In this document: in pieces, positions 24,721 to 37,535 of the stretch | How the letters are laid out: each line of letters opens with the position of its first letter | How positions within the stretch are numbered: the first letter of the stretch is position 1 | Source: Cornus controversa | Taxonomy: Eukaryota > Streptophyta > Magnoliopsida > Cornales > Cornaceae | Assembly: GCA_026545225.1 (NCBI GenBank) | Contig: CM048846.1 | Coordinates: 17,720,501 to 17,784,500, forward strand | Direction: 5' to 3' | Length of the DNA stretch: 64,000 nt | Notes under the pieces: model-generated | What the model was told of the DNA's origin: nothing | Database searches by the model: none | The model's input: only the letters and a program-made list of their open reading frames with translations | Program-made: the position numbers and the translations under genes

Positions 24721-26317
24721 CAATGTAATAGGACTATGTTTCTTTTTTGTTGATATGCAAGCGTAAGCGTCTTTCTTAAAAGAGTGATGAAGTCACCATA
24801 GCTAAAATATAAGTAAGTTCTTTTATTTTCTTGTCTAATTTTTTCTCCCAATGACTTCTTTTATTCTGAATTTTATTTTCAAAAATTAGATAGAGGATTC
24901 TTCGTGTTTGTCAAATAATGGTAATTCGAAGAACGCTTACCTTTATTTACGAAGCAAATGTATATCAGATTAAATAAAAAAAATGCTCTCTCGTACATAA
25001 TCAAGTGTTTTTTTTATGCCATATTTTTCTTCATCTTTCCAATTTCTAATTGGATTAGTGAAGTGTATTGATTATTAGAGGAAAAATTAGATAAGAATAT
25101 TAGAAACTTTATTTATATGGATTTGTGGTCGTGGATTATCTTTCCTTAAGATTTTTCCTATCATTTGATCAAAGGTATTTAGTAGTAATTTTTATTATTA
25201 AAAAGTCAAGAATTTCTTTTTAAATATTCACTTTTCATCCCAAAAAATTGAAGTTTTGAATTTGAGACTTATTACTAATTCTCTCTTGAGAGCGGTTCGA
25301 CTTTGCTTAACCCTATACAATTTTTAGTAAATTTTTTTGCAGGTTTTTTTTTGTACGAAGTGTAAAGAAACAACGACATCCATCTATTAAATCTTCTTCC
25401 GTCAGCAACCAGCTCTTTCCTCTAACAACATGATTATTTGATTTTCTCATTAGAGAATTAGTTGTCATGGTAGCTTTGGACAAATCCCAAAGGTGACTCA
25501 TTTATCTTAGATTTTTAGCTGCATGTCCATTTTTTTTATTCTTTCTTTTTCTTTCCTTTTCTTTTATTTTCTGTGAAAATAAATAAAGATAATTTTTCTA
25601 AACATGTAAATACGCTAATTGCTACTCATACATTGTAATCTAGTCAACTTGACATTGGTTTTCAATCAAATATCTCAGAGTTGTACTAGTATAGATTTAA
25701 AAGACTCACTTCTAAATATAATAAATAAGACAAATTAGTCATTAATGTCTAGATCATAATTTCAATAACTTCATTTATTGATAAACTGCGTGTCCCAATT
25801 TGCGTCCACAAAAACATAGTGAATTTAAAATAATTATAGATAACTCACATTATATCACAGAAAAATATGATTTTCACATTCTCATAATTATTCCTAAAAG
25901 TAAACAAATCTAACCTACACTATAAAATATGGTTTGATGGAAAACAAATAAAAAACATAAAATCAATCTATGACCATATAAATCCTGGTGTCTCAATAGA
26001 TAGGGTTTGCACCAGAGACCTATTAAGAATAAATTTCATAGTAATTAACAACATACACAAATGTTTTCAAATCCTTATTCTTCATCCGAATTGTCTGGAC
26101 ATATAAACTATCAGGAAGATATTGTGGAGAATTAAATTAAATGTATATTTTTCTTATTTGAATTCGTTTTAGCTTGAGAATATTTGAGTTTATTATGATT
26201 ATGTGGCCTTTTAGCTTAAACCTAAAAAGTTTATGAACATGAAAATTAGAAGAATAAACCTTTCTCTTTTTATAGCAATACTGCTGACTATGTTTTGTTT
26301 TGCCACAATAAATACAA
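24721..26317. other. Intergenic, no gene recognised
   Basis: AT-rich sequence after the truncation point of the copia fragment. No domain, RNA gene or paired repeat ends were recognised; the short minus frame at 25313-25501 has no support. Confidence 0.55.
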
Positions 26318-26489
26318 GGATAATGCTACTCAGGTAGAATTCTTAGGCAGAATTCGTAGGCAGAAGCTTTTACATCCATTGGATGTATGTGGTGAGTGTG
26401 TGTAGTGGGGCCTACCACATGCATGCAGTGGACGTAAAAGTTTCTGCCTATGAATTCTGCCTAAAAATTCTACCTGAGTAGTATTACCC
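26318..26489. mobile_element. Foldback MITE with 9-bp target duplication (MULE type)
   Basis: The 172-bp element is nearly all inverted repeat: the left arm starts GGATAATGCTACTCAGG and the reversed right arm starts GGGTAATACTACTCAGG, and the two match over about 75 bp. The 9-bp TAAATACAA flanks both sides (26309-26317 and 26490-26498). This duplication length fits a Mutator-like transposase. No coding capacity. Confidence 0.9.
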
Positions 26490-26498
26490 TAAATACAA

Positions 26499-27780
26499 TA
26501 AAGCATATTCGACATATCATTAGCGTGCATACACTCAACTTGAAGCTTATGCTTGGGTGTAGACATATCATTAGCATGCATAGAATGCTTGATTTCCTTT
26601 CTTAATCGTATTTTTGAAATTTATAACAATAACAACAGCCAAACATTTTTCCAATTACTTGAGAATTTCTACGATTCATAACTTCAAGATTAATCTCACT
26701 ATCAATAATTTAAGATAAATTATTCTTGTCTGAAATGTTTACAAGGGCGACAAGTTCAAATTTGGTTACATTTTCAAAATACTATATATGACAAGACATA
26801 AGAACACCTTTAGAATCAAATAAAGAAAATTAATGGACATTTTTTTAATGAGCATCTAAATATTGTAATGGTTAAATTAATGGACACAAGACTTATTGTT
26901 AGAGTCTGATTACAATTCCTTAAACCCTTAAACCTCAAGACTTGTGTAACAAAATTTTGTTAACAAAATACAATTTTAAATAAAAATATAATTAGATTAG
27001 AAATTTGAAACACAATACCCAAAAACTATTTATTCGCGGAATCAAAGGAAAGTGTATCTATATACAATTTAACAAATGTATATATTTAATACCATTGGCC
27101 TACAAGCTCTTTGGTACATGAATTTTTATTTGTTTATTTTATTTTTTTAAAGATACTTATTGCAAAGATTTATTGTGCGCCCATTTCACTAATAAAACTC
27201 CTTTCAATCCATATAGTCCATTTGATAAATGAATTTATATAGAGTAATTATATTTTTTTTGAAAAAAAAATCATGATGAGCATCATTTTTACTTAAGAAT
27301 ATGTATGTGTCACTGTGGGTAGGATCAAAAGTCAGTGTTTCGCAAAGGCAAGACACTTACTATTAAAAAAATTATTAATATGAAAATGATGGTATAACAA
27401 TTACACTGAGGCCACAGTTCATGAAATTGATTCTCTTGGAATTAGAATTGTAAGTTAAAATTTTAAATTAAAATTTCTCATTCCATTTTTTTAATATAAA
27501 TTTCATACTCCCGAACATAGTATGAAATAATTAAATAAAAAATTCTTATACCTTTTGGACGAACTGGAAGTGGGAGGAAAATTTAATTAAGGTGGTTCAA
27601 GCGGTCAAGTGGAAGTGAAGAAGTCAGACCACAGAGTGGCTCTTCGAACACTTTTGGTCTAATAGACTTTTGTCATGACTGTTAGATTTTTTTTTTTTGG
27701 TTTATTGCCAGTGGCATTCCAGCCAATCTCTTGTTCCTTCTGGATTTAAGAATGCTAAGACTTTTTTTATTTTTTATTTA

Positions 27781-27827
<47 letters not shown>

Positions 27828-28258
27828 TGATTGAGTTAAATTTTTATCATTTATTGTATGTTAGAGGACAAGTCGCCCAACATGCAGGTCAAGACAAAAG
27901 CCTTGCTAAGGTATCTAATCTTGTTATCAATTTAAGATTCCTCGTACCCACAAAAAAAAAAAAAAAAAAAAGGTATTTGCCAGATATGTCAAAAAAATTA
28001 TACATTATAACGGGATACCGTGAATTATAGAATTTCATTCAATATTTATTCATGATAATAAAAAATAAAAAATATTTAATAAAAAAAATGACTATACTAC
28101 CCACAACCCTCCCATTCATAATATTTTAAAAAAAGACATAATTATTCATATATTATATTAAGTTTACAAATCAATTAACTATAAATTAAATTTTATTAAA
28201 TATATAAATATTGAAAAAATATAATATAATCAACACACTTAGCAAATTGTAATTTATA
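26499..28258. other. Intergenic, no gene recognised
   Basis: AT-rich spacer with a (TA)n tract at about 27782-27820 and a poly-A run near 27951-27971. The plus frame at 27731-28030 is generated by the TA tract. No gene or paired element ends were recognised. Confidence 0.55.
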
Positions 28259-28992
28259 GGGCAAAATATACTCACATTCTCTGAGATTTGCTCTAATTAC
28301 ACATATATTTATAATTTGGCAAAACCTACACTCACACCCCTGAAATTTGACATATGATTACACTCAACTCCAACACTATATATATTATCTGTTTTACCTC
28401 TTTATTGACTCAAAGGACATTCTTGACCTCATTTTACTTTTTCAATCAGACAAAACTATCCATTGTTCTAGCACTAAAAATTTATTACAAATTTTATTAA
28501 ATATACTTTTAATACATGTTATATTACATATTTTACTAAAAAAAAAATTACTAAAATTACGTATATTACAAATTGAAAAAAGAAAATTTCAACTTAATAA
28601 ATTTAATATATGTTATATTAGCAAATTTTACTAAATTAAATAAAATTTTAGTGTAATATATTTAATTTTAGTAAATTTATTTATTTAAATTTAAACTTAC
28701 TTTTTAGTAAAATAGGTAATATAACATTTATTAAAAATATATTTAATAAAATTTGCAATATATAAATGTGTCTTAAGGTTAAAAGAGAAGTAAGAGTAGA
28801 GAAAAAGAAAAATGAGGTGAAGAATGTCATTTGAGTCAATGACTCAATGGAGGGATAAAACAGATAATTCATACAGTGTTGAACTTGAGTGTAATCATAT
28901 GTCAAACCTTAGGAAGTATAAGTGTAAGTTTTGCCAAATTATAAATATTTGTAGTTAAAACAAGTATCAGGAGGAGTGATTGTATTTTGCCC
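28259..28992. mobile_element. MULE-type MITE with long terminal inverted repeats, copy 1
   Basis: The left end GGGCAAAATA and the reversed right end GGGCAAAATA begin inverted repeats that stay recognisable for 150 bp or more, including TTTATAATTTGGCAAAAC and TTTGACATATGATTACACTC on both arms. An exact 9-bp duplication TAATTTATA lies at 28250-28258 and 28993-29001. The 734-bp interior is AT-rich and non-coding. A second family member is at 44246-45363 with a different 9-bp duplication. Confidence 0.92.
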
Positions 28993-29459
28993 TAATTTAT
29001 ATATGTTAATGTTTCCTTAAACCATTTCTAATTTTCACTCAAATTGACATCAACATACTTTCTCTCAGTTTGAGCTCCATGCCATATCCTTATGCTCCAA
29101 AGTCACATTCGATCTTTGCCACATTGACGTCGTTATCTCCCAAATCGATATAATTCTCAGCAATGAGAGCTTTGTTAGACCTACTCACTGCGACTCGACT
29201 CCTCACCACCTCATCGGCCTCCTCGCCGCCCCTACCATGACGACACAGAACACACAAAACAAATTGAACACTAACTACTCAACTTGTTTGAAGTTGGCCT
29301 TTTGGTCTCAAAGGTGGTTTGGAGTACAACCGTGGTTGATGAAGGGATCGTTAGAATTTTGTTGGATATATGAAAAGAGTGCATGAGAGAGTTCTAGAGA
29401 GAGCGGAGGAGAATAATAAATATTAAGGTAAAAGTGTAAAATCACCCGCTCTTTTAACA
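28993..29459. other. Intergenic, no gene recognised
   Basis: A short GC-richer stretch at about 29070-29260 (CTCCTCGCCGCCCC and similar) could be a decayed coding fragment, but no frame or motif is recognisable in it. Nothing else is supported. Confidence 0.5.
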
Positions 29460-29680
29460 TCAAGAAATGCTAAACGTCACAATTTTATTTCATGAATTTT
29501 AACTCGAATCTATGTGGCAGGTAATAATACCATAGGGACTCCGTGTATGGGGGAAATCTCACCAATAATAACTTACCATTTAATTTTATTTCATAAAATA
29601 ATGGACTATATCACCTGCCACATAAATTCGAGTTAAAATTTGTGATATTTGTTCGAGACGTGTAGCATTGCTCTTTAACA
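29460..29680. mobile_element. MITE with inverted ends and an unusual 15-bp flanking duplication
   Basis: The left part (AAATGCTAAACGTC, then TTTTAACTCGAATCTATGTG, GCAGGT) recurs inverted on the right (reversed: CAATGCTACACGTC, TTTTAACTCGAATTTATGTG, GCAGGT). The outside flanks are CTCTTTTAACATCAAG on the left and CTCTTTAACATCAAG on the right. That is longer than the 8-10 bp of most TIR transposons, so the boundary or mechanism is uncertain. A diverged relative lies at 29825-30057. Confidence 0.7.
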
Positions 29681-29824
29681 TCAAGTGGAGTTATCCGACT
29701 AGAAGGCCCGTGTAATTTTTGAGTACTTAAAAGGTGAAGGTCACTTACTCAAATTAAAAATAAAAATAAAAAAATAAAAAAAAAATAAGAAACATCATTC
29801 TTCTTCTAGTTGTTTTTTTATTGA

Positions 29825-30057
29825 GCAATATTACACATTATGAAATTATTTCATGATTTTCTATGTAGGTAACAATTCTATATTTATAGGAATTCTACCA
29901 ACAATAAATCTCTATTTCTCATTATTTTAGGAGATAAAATTAAATTGTGAGTTAGTATTGGTAGGATTTTTCTATAAACGTAGTCCCAATAATATTATCA
30001 TCTGTCACATCATTCATGATAAAAAAACATGAAATAATTTATGAAATTTAGCATTTT
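29825..30057. mobile_element. MITE relative just upstream of the diterpene synthase promoter
   Basis: Left and right arms are inverted and follow the same plan as the element at 29460-29680: (G)CAATATTACA on the left against AAATGCTAAA on the reversed right, then ATTATTTCATG, a TGTAGGTAACA/TGACAGATGATA block and GGAATTCTACCAA/AAAATCCTACCAA. No exact target duplication was found. Its right end is only about 45 bp before the TATA box of the gene at 30187, so it forms part of that promoter. Confidence 0.65.
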
Positions 30058-30103
30058 TCTTTTTTTATTTTATAAACTAAGGAGCAGGTGAGCTTATTGC
30101 TCA

Positions 30104-30113
30104 CTATATAAAA
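30104..30113 (+). promoter_or_regulatory. TATA box of the diterpene synthase gene
   Basis: CTATATAAAA lies about 80 bp before the start codon at 30187. A start of transcription roughly 30 bp downstream would leave a leader of about 50 bases, which is C-rich and contains no upstream ATG. The site is inferred from position and consensus only. Confidence 0.65.
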
Positions 30114-30186
30114 CTGTCTACCACTCCTGCAGCACCGAAACTTAAACCATCTCTGCAATCCCCCTTCACCACCGACAATCTCTCTA

Positions 30187-30260
30187 ATGTCACTCGCTTA
30201 TAGCAACAATCAAATACTTCTCTTGCAGCGTAAACTTAAGGATTGGAAAGCTTCAACAGG

Positions 30261-30317
<57 letters not shown>

Positions 30318-33300
30318 ATTGCAAAACACATCTTGTGTTGCATGCGGAGCATTCAATATCTAATTTTATCTACTCCTAGCAGAGTAATGTCAATGTGCTT
30401 TTTTATTTCTTTTTGTTCATTCTCTTTATCGCTTCCAATCATTCTAAAAGGCAGGTCTTTTGGTTTTATCAAACAGATGGGTTTCCTCATCAGAGATCAA
30501 CAACAGGAAGAGTCCAGAGTGTTGATTTAGTATGCTAACATCCTCCTAATATACATATTAATTAAAAATTTCTACAAAGTAAGGAGTTATCTAATAATCA
30601 TATATATATATATATATATATATGAATCACATTAATTGCAGTGTACCCGAGGGCAAATTGCAAGAATCAAAGATATGTTTAAGAAGGTGGAGCTATCGGT
30701 TTCTTCATATGACACAGCATGGGTGGCTATGGTCCCGTCCAAGGAGTCCCCTAATCACCAGCCGAAGCCTTGTTTTCCAGAATGCTTGGATTGGGTTATG
30801 AAGAATCAGCACCCAGATGGGTCATGGTGCCTCCATTCCACCCATCCACTTCTAGTTAAAGACTCCCTTTCTTCTACATTGGCATGTGTACTTGCCCTCC
30901 AAAAATGGCGAGTTGGTGAATTACTAATAAAAAGAGGTATGCCTTCGTTTTTCAAGCAAAATTTTAGACCTCATTTCTTATTTCTTGTCCTACTATATTA
31001 AATAAATCAATTTCATTTTTTCACTGAATCTCCATATATATATATATATATATATAGGATTGGACTATATTGAATCAAATAGTTGGGCTGTCCATGACAA
31101 GCATCAATATTCTCCGATTGGGTTTGATATAATATTCCCTGGCATGATCGACTACGCCAAAGAATTGGGTTTGAATCTTCCTTTCAACCGGGCTTCAATG
31201 GATATAATGGTTAGCAAACGAGATTTGGAAGTTGAAAGGTGTGTTTTTAATTCATTTCTTTGACAAGTTTTCTAATAGCTAACCAAGCAAATATACAGTT
31301 ATATCATATCCTAGTCGCTCCATTTTCCAAACATACAGTTAATATTGTTTCCCTTTGAAATTTCGTTTGAAGTTTAAATATACAATTATCTACTAGAATT
31401 AAATGGGGAGGGTGGGAGTATTCTATATATATATATATACCTATATAGTTGTTGCTTGTATATAGATTTACATTTTGGTCCAAAATAGTCGTGTGAGTCA
31501 AAAATTGTTGCATGAGACAAGGTCAAAAAAAAATATATATATATAGAGTATTGGATACCGTGTAGATGCGTGTCTCATAGAATGCAGAACCACATATATA
31601 ACATACTATTACCCAAGTGGTCAAGATTCGTCGTTTTCCTGTGTGGTAACATATATACCAACCTAACGTCCAATACATATTGTCAAGTTTGGTCTTCCCA
31701 TGTGAATCACAACCATTATTTCATTTTTTTAATTTACAAATTTATACACAAGTTTATTTTATTTTATTTTTAGCATAGCAAAGAGTCGAATTTAAAATTT
31801 TTTTTATAGAAAGACCAGACTGTATCACTCGGCCGGTCACGAGAACACCGGATTGCTACTGTAATTTGTCTACTTGATCAAAACAATTTCATATATATTA
31901 AAATATCATTTCGAACATTTCGTGCGCATATATATATATATATATGCTCTGATGTCAATAATGTTCAGAACCTCTAAAAGCCATTTTGAAGGAAAGAGAA
32001 GCCATCTAGCTTATGTTGCTGAAGGATTGGGTAAATCATATAATTGGACGGAGGTGATGAAACAGCAAAGAAGTAATGGGTCACTTTTCAATTCACCATC
32101 CACAACTGCAGCTGCTTTGATTCACCTTCATGACGATAAATGCTTCAGCTACTTGCGCTCGGTCTTGAAAATATATAATTGTGCTGGTAATTACACCTTC
32201 AGAATTTGTGCTCTCTAATCATTTGACATGATCAAATCTATTTTTCGATATTTCTTTTTTATTTTTGCAGTTCCAACAATTTATCCTCTAGATACATATA
32301 CCCGTCTTTGTATGGTTGACAGTCTTCAGAGTTTGGGAATAGCACAATATTTCAAATACGAGATAGAAAGTGTTCTAGATGAAACATACAGGTAAATTCC
32401 AAATATATTTAATCTCTGTATATATTAAATTTTCTGTCATTGATTGGTGCATGCAATGCAATGATATATAAACATGTTGTAGTCTCTTTTGCATAAAATG
32501 ACTTCAAATGTTAAGCCTATCTCCAGTCTTCCCCTTGTAACCTGAGTAATGGGATATACACCGACTCACTGACTATAATGCAGTTTTAATTTTCATTTAG
32601 CAAATTTTCAGCTATTGAAAATAAACATGATTTTTATTTTTATTTTTAATACAGCAGTTAATACCATACCATTTTAATGATATGACTGGTATCACTGATT
32701 GATTAAATATTGATAGGACGATAGGGTCCAACCAAGTAGATGCATGTATTTAATTCCATTAACCGCATGTATTCAAATATTTTATTTTTGCGGCATCATC
32801 TGCTTGTATGACAATGGTTGGTGATCCATATGGCATCAACAAAATGACATAATTAACATAGTCATCTTTGCATTAAAGACTCGGGTACTGTTTGATAATT
32901 CAGTGTTTAATTCTGAACCGATTAAACACTTATTCAATTAATTGCATTTGATAACGAAATAGACACTACTTAAAATGGGACAAAAATTTAAATGACAAGA
33001 ATATCATTTATCACTGAATGCTGAAAATTTAAAAAGATATCAAAAAAATATTTATTTTTTAGCTACCGCTTAAATACTTCAATACTTAAAATTAAATTCT
33101 TAAAATTTTCAATTTTTAATTTTTAATTTTATTACACAACACCTTATTTGATGAACAGACGCTGGATGCAGAGGGATGAAGAGATAGTTTTGGATGTCAC
33201 CTGTTATTGCATGGCATTTCGACTATTGCGAATGAATGGATATGAAATTTCATCAGGTTTGTTCTAAAAACTTGAAATTTTCTAACATTGTTTGTACAAG

Positions 33301-33798
33301 TAAACCCTTGTTTATAGATCCCTGTTAATGGTTAGTGATGGTGAATTTAAATGGAAAAAAAAAAAAAAATCGCCCTTATCCGGGCAATCTCTCACCTCCT
33401 CTTTGAGAATGGGAAGATTGTTATAGGATCGGGTTACAAGACCTTTGGCTTTTTATTTTTTGTTTCTTTTTCCTTCTCTCATTATTTATTTATTATTTTT
33501 GTATTTTTTTATTAGGTTATATTAATAATAATTGGAAAAAGCTATGAATAGTTGTTAATTATAAACTAGATGCGATGTGCAGATGCATTGGTGCAATTTG
33601 ATGAAGAAGAACATTTCTTCAACTCAGTAAGCGCACAATTTACAAACACAAACACAATTCTCGAGTTATACAGGGCTTCAGAAATAACAATATTCCAGGA
33701 AGACACCATACTTGAGAAAGTGCATGATTGGACAAGATCTTTCTTAAAGCAGCAACTGTTAAATCAGGCAATTCATGAGCATCAATTACATGAGAAGG

Positions 33799-33843
<45 letters not shown>

Positions 33844-34290
33844 GCTTCCAAATACTGTAACCTTTCAGCCTCAAAATGCAGCAACTTATAACCACTTTTA
33901 TATGACCTTGTCCCATTTTAGGTGGAATATGCTCTGAAGCACCCCTATAATGGTGTGGAACGACTTGAAAACATGCTAAACATTAAGCAATACAGTGAAG
34001 ACAGTTTTCATTTTCTTAAAACATATTATCGGTAAAATCTCCAAAAATAATCTTGTTTTGGATAATTGAGTCAAATACATTGATCCCAGAATACTTTTTT
34101 TTTTTTGCACTCTTTTTATGCACCAGGTGCAGCAACATTTATAACAGAGACTTTTTGGACCTTTCCGTGCAAGATTTTAGTATTTGCCAAGCCAAATACC
34201 AGGAAGAACTGAAGCTTCTTCAAAGGTACTGGTCTTACTTTACCTTTTCTTTTACGAAGAACAAAATGCATATTTATACATATATAGTAA

Positions 34291-34347
<57 letters not shown>

Positions 34348-35277
34348 GATGGATCAAAGATATCAAATTGGATAATATGAAGTTTGCAAGGCAGACTCTA
34401 TCTGCAGCCTATTTCTCCATTGCAGTCACCCTTTTCTCCCCCGAGTTATCTTATGCCCGCATCTCATGGACCAAGATTTCTATCCTCACAACTATTGTGG
34501 ATGACTTATTTGACGCTGGTGGTTCTACAGAAGAATTACTCAACCTCATTGAATTGATTGAAAAGTACCATTCCTTGTTTATTGATTCAATTTTCTCGAA
34601 GAGATTTTTGTTCATATATACAATATATATATTAAAATTAAACTATCTGAAATGAACAATAGGTGGGATGGATACTCATCTTGTGTCTACTGCTCCGAAC
34701 AAGTTGAGATGGTATTTTCTGCACTCTACAACACAGTAAATGAGATTGCAGCCAAGGCTTCAGTGGCACAAGGGCGATGTGTCAAGCGTCACCTAATCAA
34801 AATGGTAGGAGCTTAAAGTAATGTATATTTTAAAATTTTGTTTTATGTATGGATTGATCCATCTATATATGGTATTTTAACATAAACAAGTTGATACGGT
34901 AATTATATATATATATGCGCAGTGGCTTACTCTGGTGAAGTTTATGATGAGAGAGTTCGAGTGGGGGAGAGACAAGTCAACACCAACGTTTGATGAGTAC
35001 ATCTCGAATGGGTATGTGACTACTGCCTTAGGACCTATTGTTCTCACAACATTGTATTTTCTTGGATCAGAATTATCAGAGGAAGTTGTAGAAAGTGCGG
35101 AATATAGTAGCCTATACAAGCACGTGAGCATAATTGCGCGACTTTACAATGATATTCAAAGCATGGAGGTGAAAATGAATTTCTTTCAGCTCGGCTTAAT
35201 TTGATTGTGTAGATATTAATTAATATCCTAAAATGTATGATAATGTGAACGAAATGAACCTCTACCTGCAAGTACAC

Positions 35278-35326
<49 letters not shown>

Positions 35327-35703
35327 ATAATGCTAATTCCATTAATTGTTCTATTTGGCAGAGAGAGAGTGCACAAGGGAATCTGATAAATAGCTTGTCA
35401 TTATACGTAATTCAAAACCGTGGGGAAATTACAGAAGAAGAGGCTTTAGCAAAGATAAGAGGAATGATTGAAAGTAACAGGAGAGAACTTCTAAAAGTGG
35501 TGCTTCGAACAGAAGGGAGCTTGGTTCCGAAAGCATGCAAGGATGTGTTTTGGAAGACAACCAAGATACTGGACTATTACTACATGAGTAGTGATGAATA
35601 CACTTCTCCGCGAAAAATAATTGATGATATCAATGCAGTGATTTATGATCAGCTCAGCTCAATCTTCGATCCCCACTATCCAGTAAGCAAACATTTATTC
35701 TGA
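30187..35703 (+). CDS. Diterpene synthase, ent-kaurene synthase type (TPS-e)
   Basis: Kaurene synthases ionise ent-copalyl diphosphate in plastids to give ent-kaurene (gibberellin pathway); KS-like paralogues make other labdane-type diterpenes. I joined 14 exons by GT-AG sites: 30187-30259, 30477-30529, 30642-30936, 31058-31238, 31969-32186, 32271-32391, 33159-33256, 33583-33797, 33922-34031, 34127-34225, 34349-34564, 34663-34804, 34923-35168, 35362-35703. They sum to 2409 nt, 802 codons plus stop, with all phases consistent, a normal KS length. The first about 40 residues are basic and Ser/Thr-containing, a plausible transit peptide. SSYDTAW is at 63-69. The class I motif is DDLFD at 539-543 (usual KS: DDFFD), and the second metal motif NDIQSMERE at 683-691 keeps its N, S and E. 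No class II DXDD was seen. TA microsatellites fill several introns. Product cannot be decided from sequence; a specialised KSL is possible because residues before DDLFD differ from usual KS. Confidence 0.93.
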
Positions 35704-35737
35704 AGCAAGTGACTTCGACCGATTTCCGGAATATATA

Positions 35738-37494
35738 TGACACGCCCCCAAATTTCAATACCTGAAACTCTAGTCCGGCACTTGAATTCGGTGCGCGACT
35801 TGAAAAACAATGTCCATCATACCATACATCAATCCAAAAACTTTACATATTACAATCAAAATGTGATCGTCTAGATCATCTATTACAAAAATTTCATCTG
35901 GAGACCTCATCCCTCATCCTGAGAGTCAACTATGTACAACAAAAGATAAATACATGCTAAGAAAATTACATGTAAATGGTCTCCATCGTCCTGTACCGCG
36001 CTTCCATTCACTCGGTACCTGAAAAATAAAATGGGGTGAGCTCAACAAGCTCAGCAAGAATTGCAAAACACTATCATTGCTCAACAAATTGACCTTGCCT
36101 TAGATTCCTACATATAAGGACTCGTACAACAATCTTTGTTGATTAGTTTCACAAATTTTCTTATGATAATTAAACTCTAGTTAATTATCACATCCGCAAT
36201 TTCCTTCACACCCAGATTTTCTTTATGATAATTAAACTCTAATTAATTATCATATTCACAATTTCTTTCACACACAGGAACCGTATTCTCAACAATTCCT
36301 TATTAAGCTAATCATCTAGATTAACTTAACATAACCTCACAGTGAGCCCTGAGCTCCCCTCCAATAGATGGCATGCTTAGCCAACAAGTGGTGCGTATCG
36401 CATAATCCCAGACTAAGGAAGCTCGCACCTGTGGCTGAGCTTGTACGTCTACTCACCCAGATGGTCCCGGACCACGTCCACACAATAAGGGCACGCTCTG
36501 CCTAATGGCCATAACAAAAGGGTTGTACACACCCTATAGGTAGGTCCCTGACCATACCTCACAAATTCTTTAGAATTTTATCACGTTTTCAAGATTTCAA
36601 GCTTTTAGGATTTACTAAATGTTTTTGACATTTAATAAATCAAATCACTCTCTTAATGTGATATCTAATCACATTAGTTAAACACTTTAAAATTTCACCA
36701 CTTAAGTCTTTTATAAACTTAATTATTTTAGCATTATGCCAAAATGTACGACTCTAGAGCTTTTCGTAATTTTTAAAGCTTCAAAGGATATTTTCTCCAA
36801 TTTTCTCTCTAAATTAAAACAAAAGGAAAACAAGTGTTCTTTAAACCAACATAAATTCTTTTATAATTTATTAAATGTCTTTCACATTTAATAAATTAAA
36901 AGAGCGAATTGGGCACGTTCATAAGGCTTAAAACGTCGCTAACCGAATCTTAAATCCTTAGGACCAACTATTTCTACATAACAAGCTCTATTATGCATAA
37001 ACAAATGATTTTATAAATTTCGTAATTTATGGAGCATTCGAGAATTTTTCCCTAGAACCAACTATTCAAGCATAATTAGTTCAAAATGCATAAACATAGA
37101 ATTTCAAAAAATTTCGTAATTAAAGGAGCATTAAAAACATTTTTCTCCAAGTTCTATTTCAGCCCAAAAGAAATTCTTTAAATTTCTTTTAAATGACATT
37201 GGGCCTAATCTTCATTTCGGCCCAGTCCATTGTCATGCATCCATTTATTCCCTTCTTAAAAGATACTGGGCCTGTTCTTGATTTCGGCCCAGTCCAAATC
37301 ACCTAGCCCAAACAACAAAACCCAAACCATTGGCACACCATAAAACTTGTTCATTTAAACACCACATAATGGCCCAACATGGCAGCCCACTGCCACCATG
37401 TGAAACCCAATTGTGAGTACCTCACTCACCATCACCAAACAACAACTACAAAGAATAACCAAATGAGGCTATCTCAACAACTTTCGGCTGCCAC

Positions 37495-37535
<41 letters not shown>

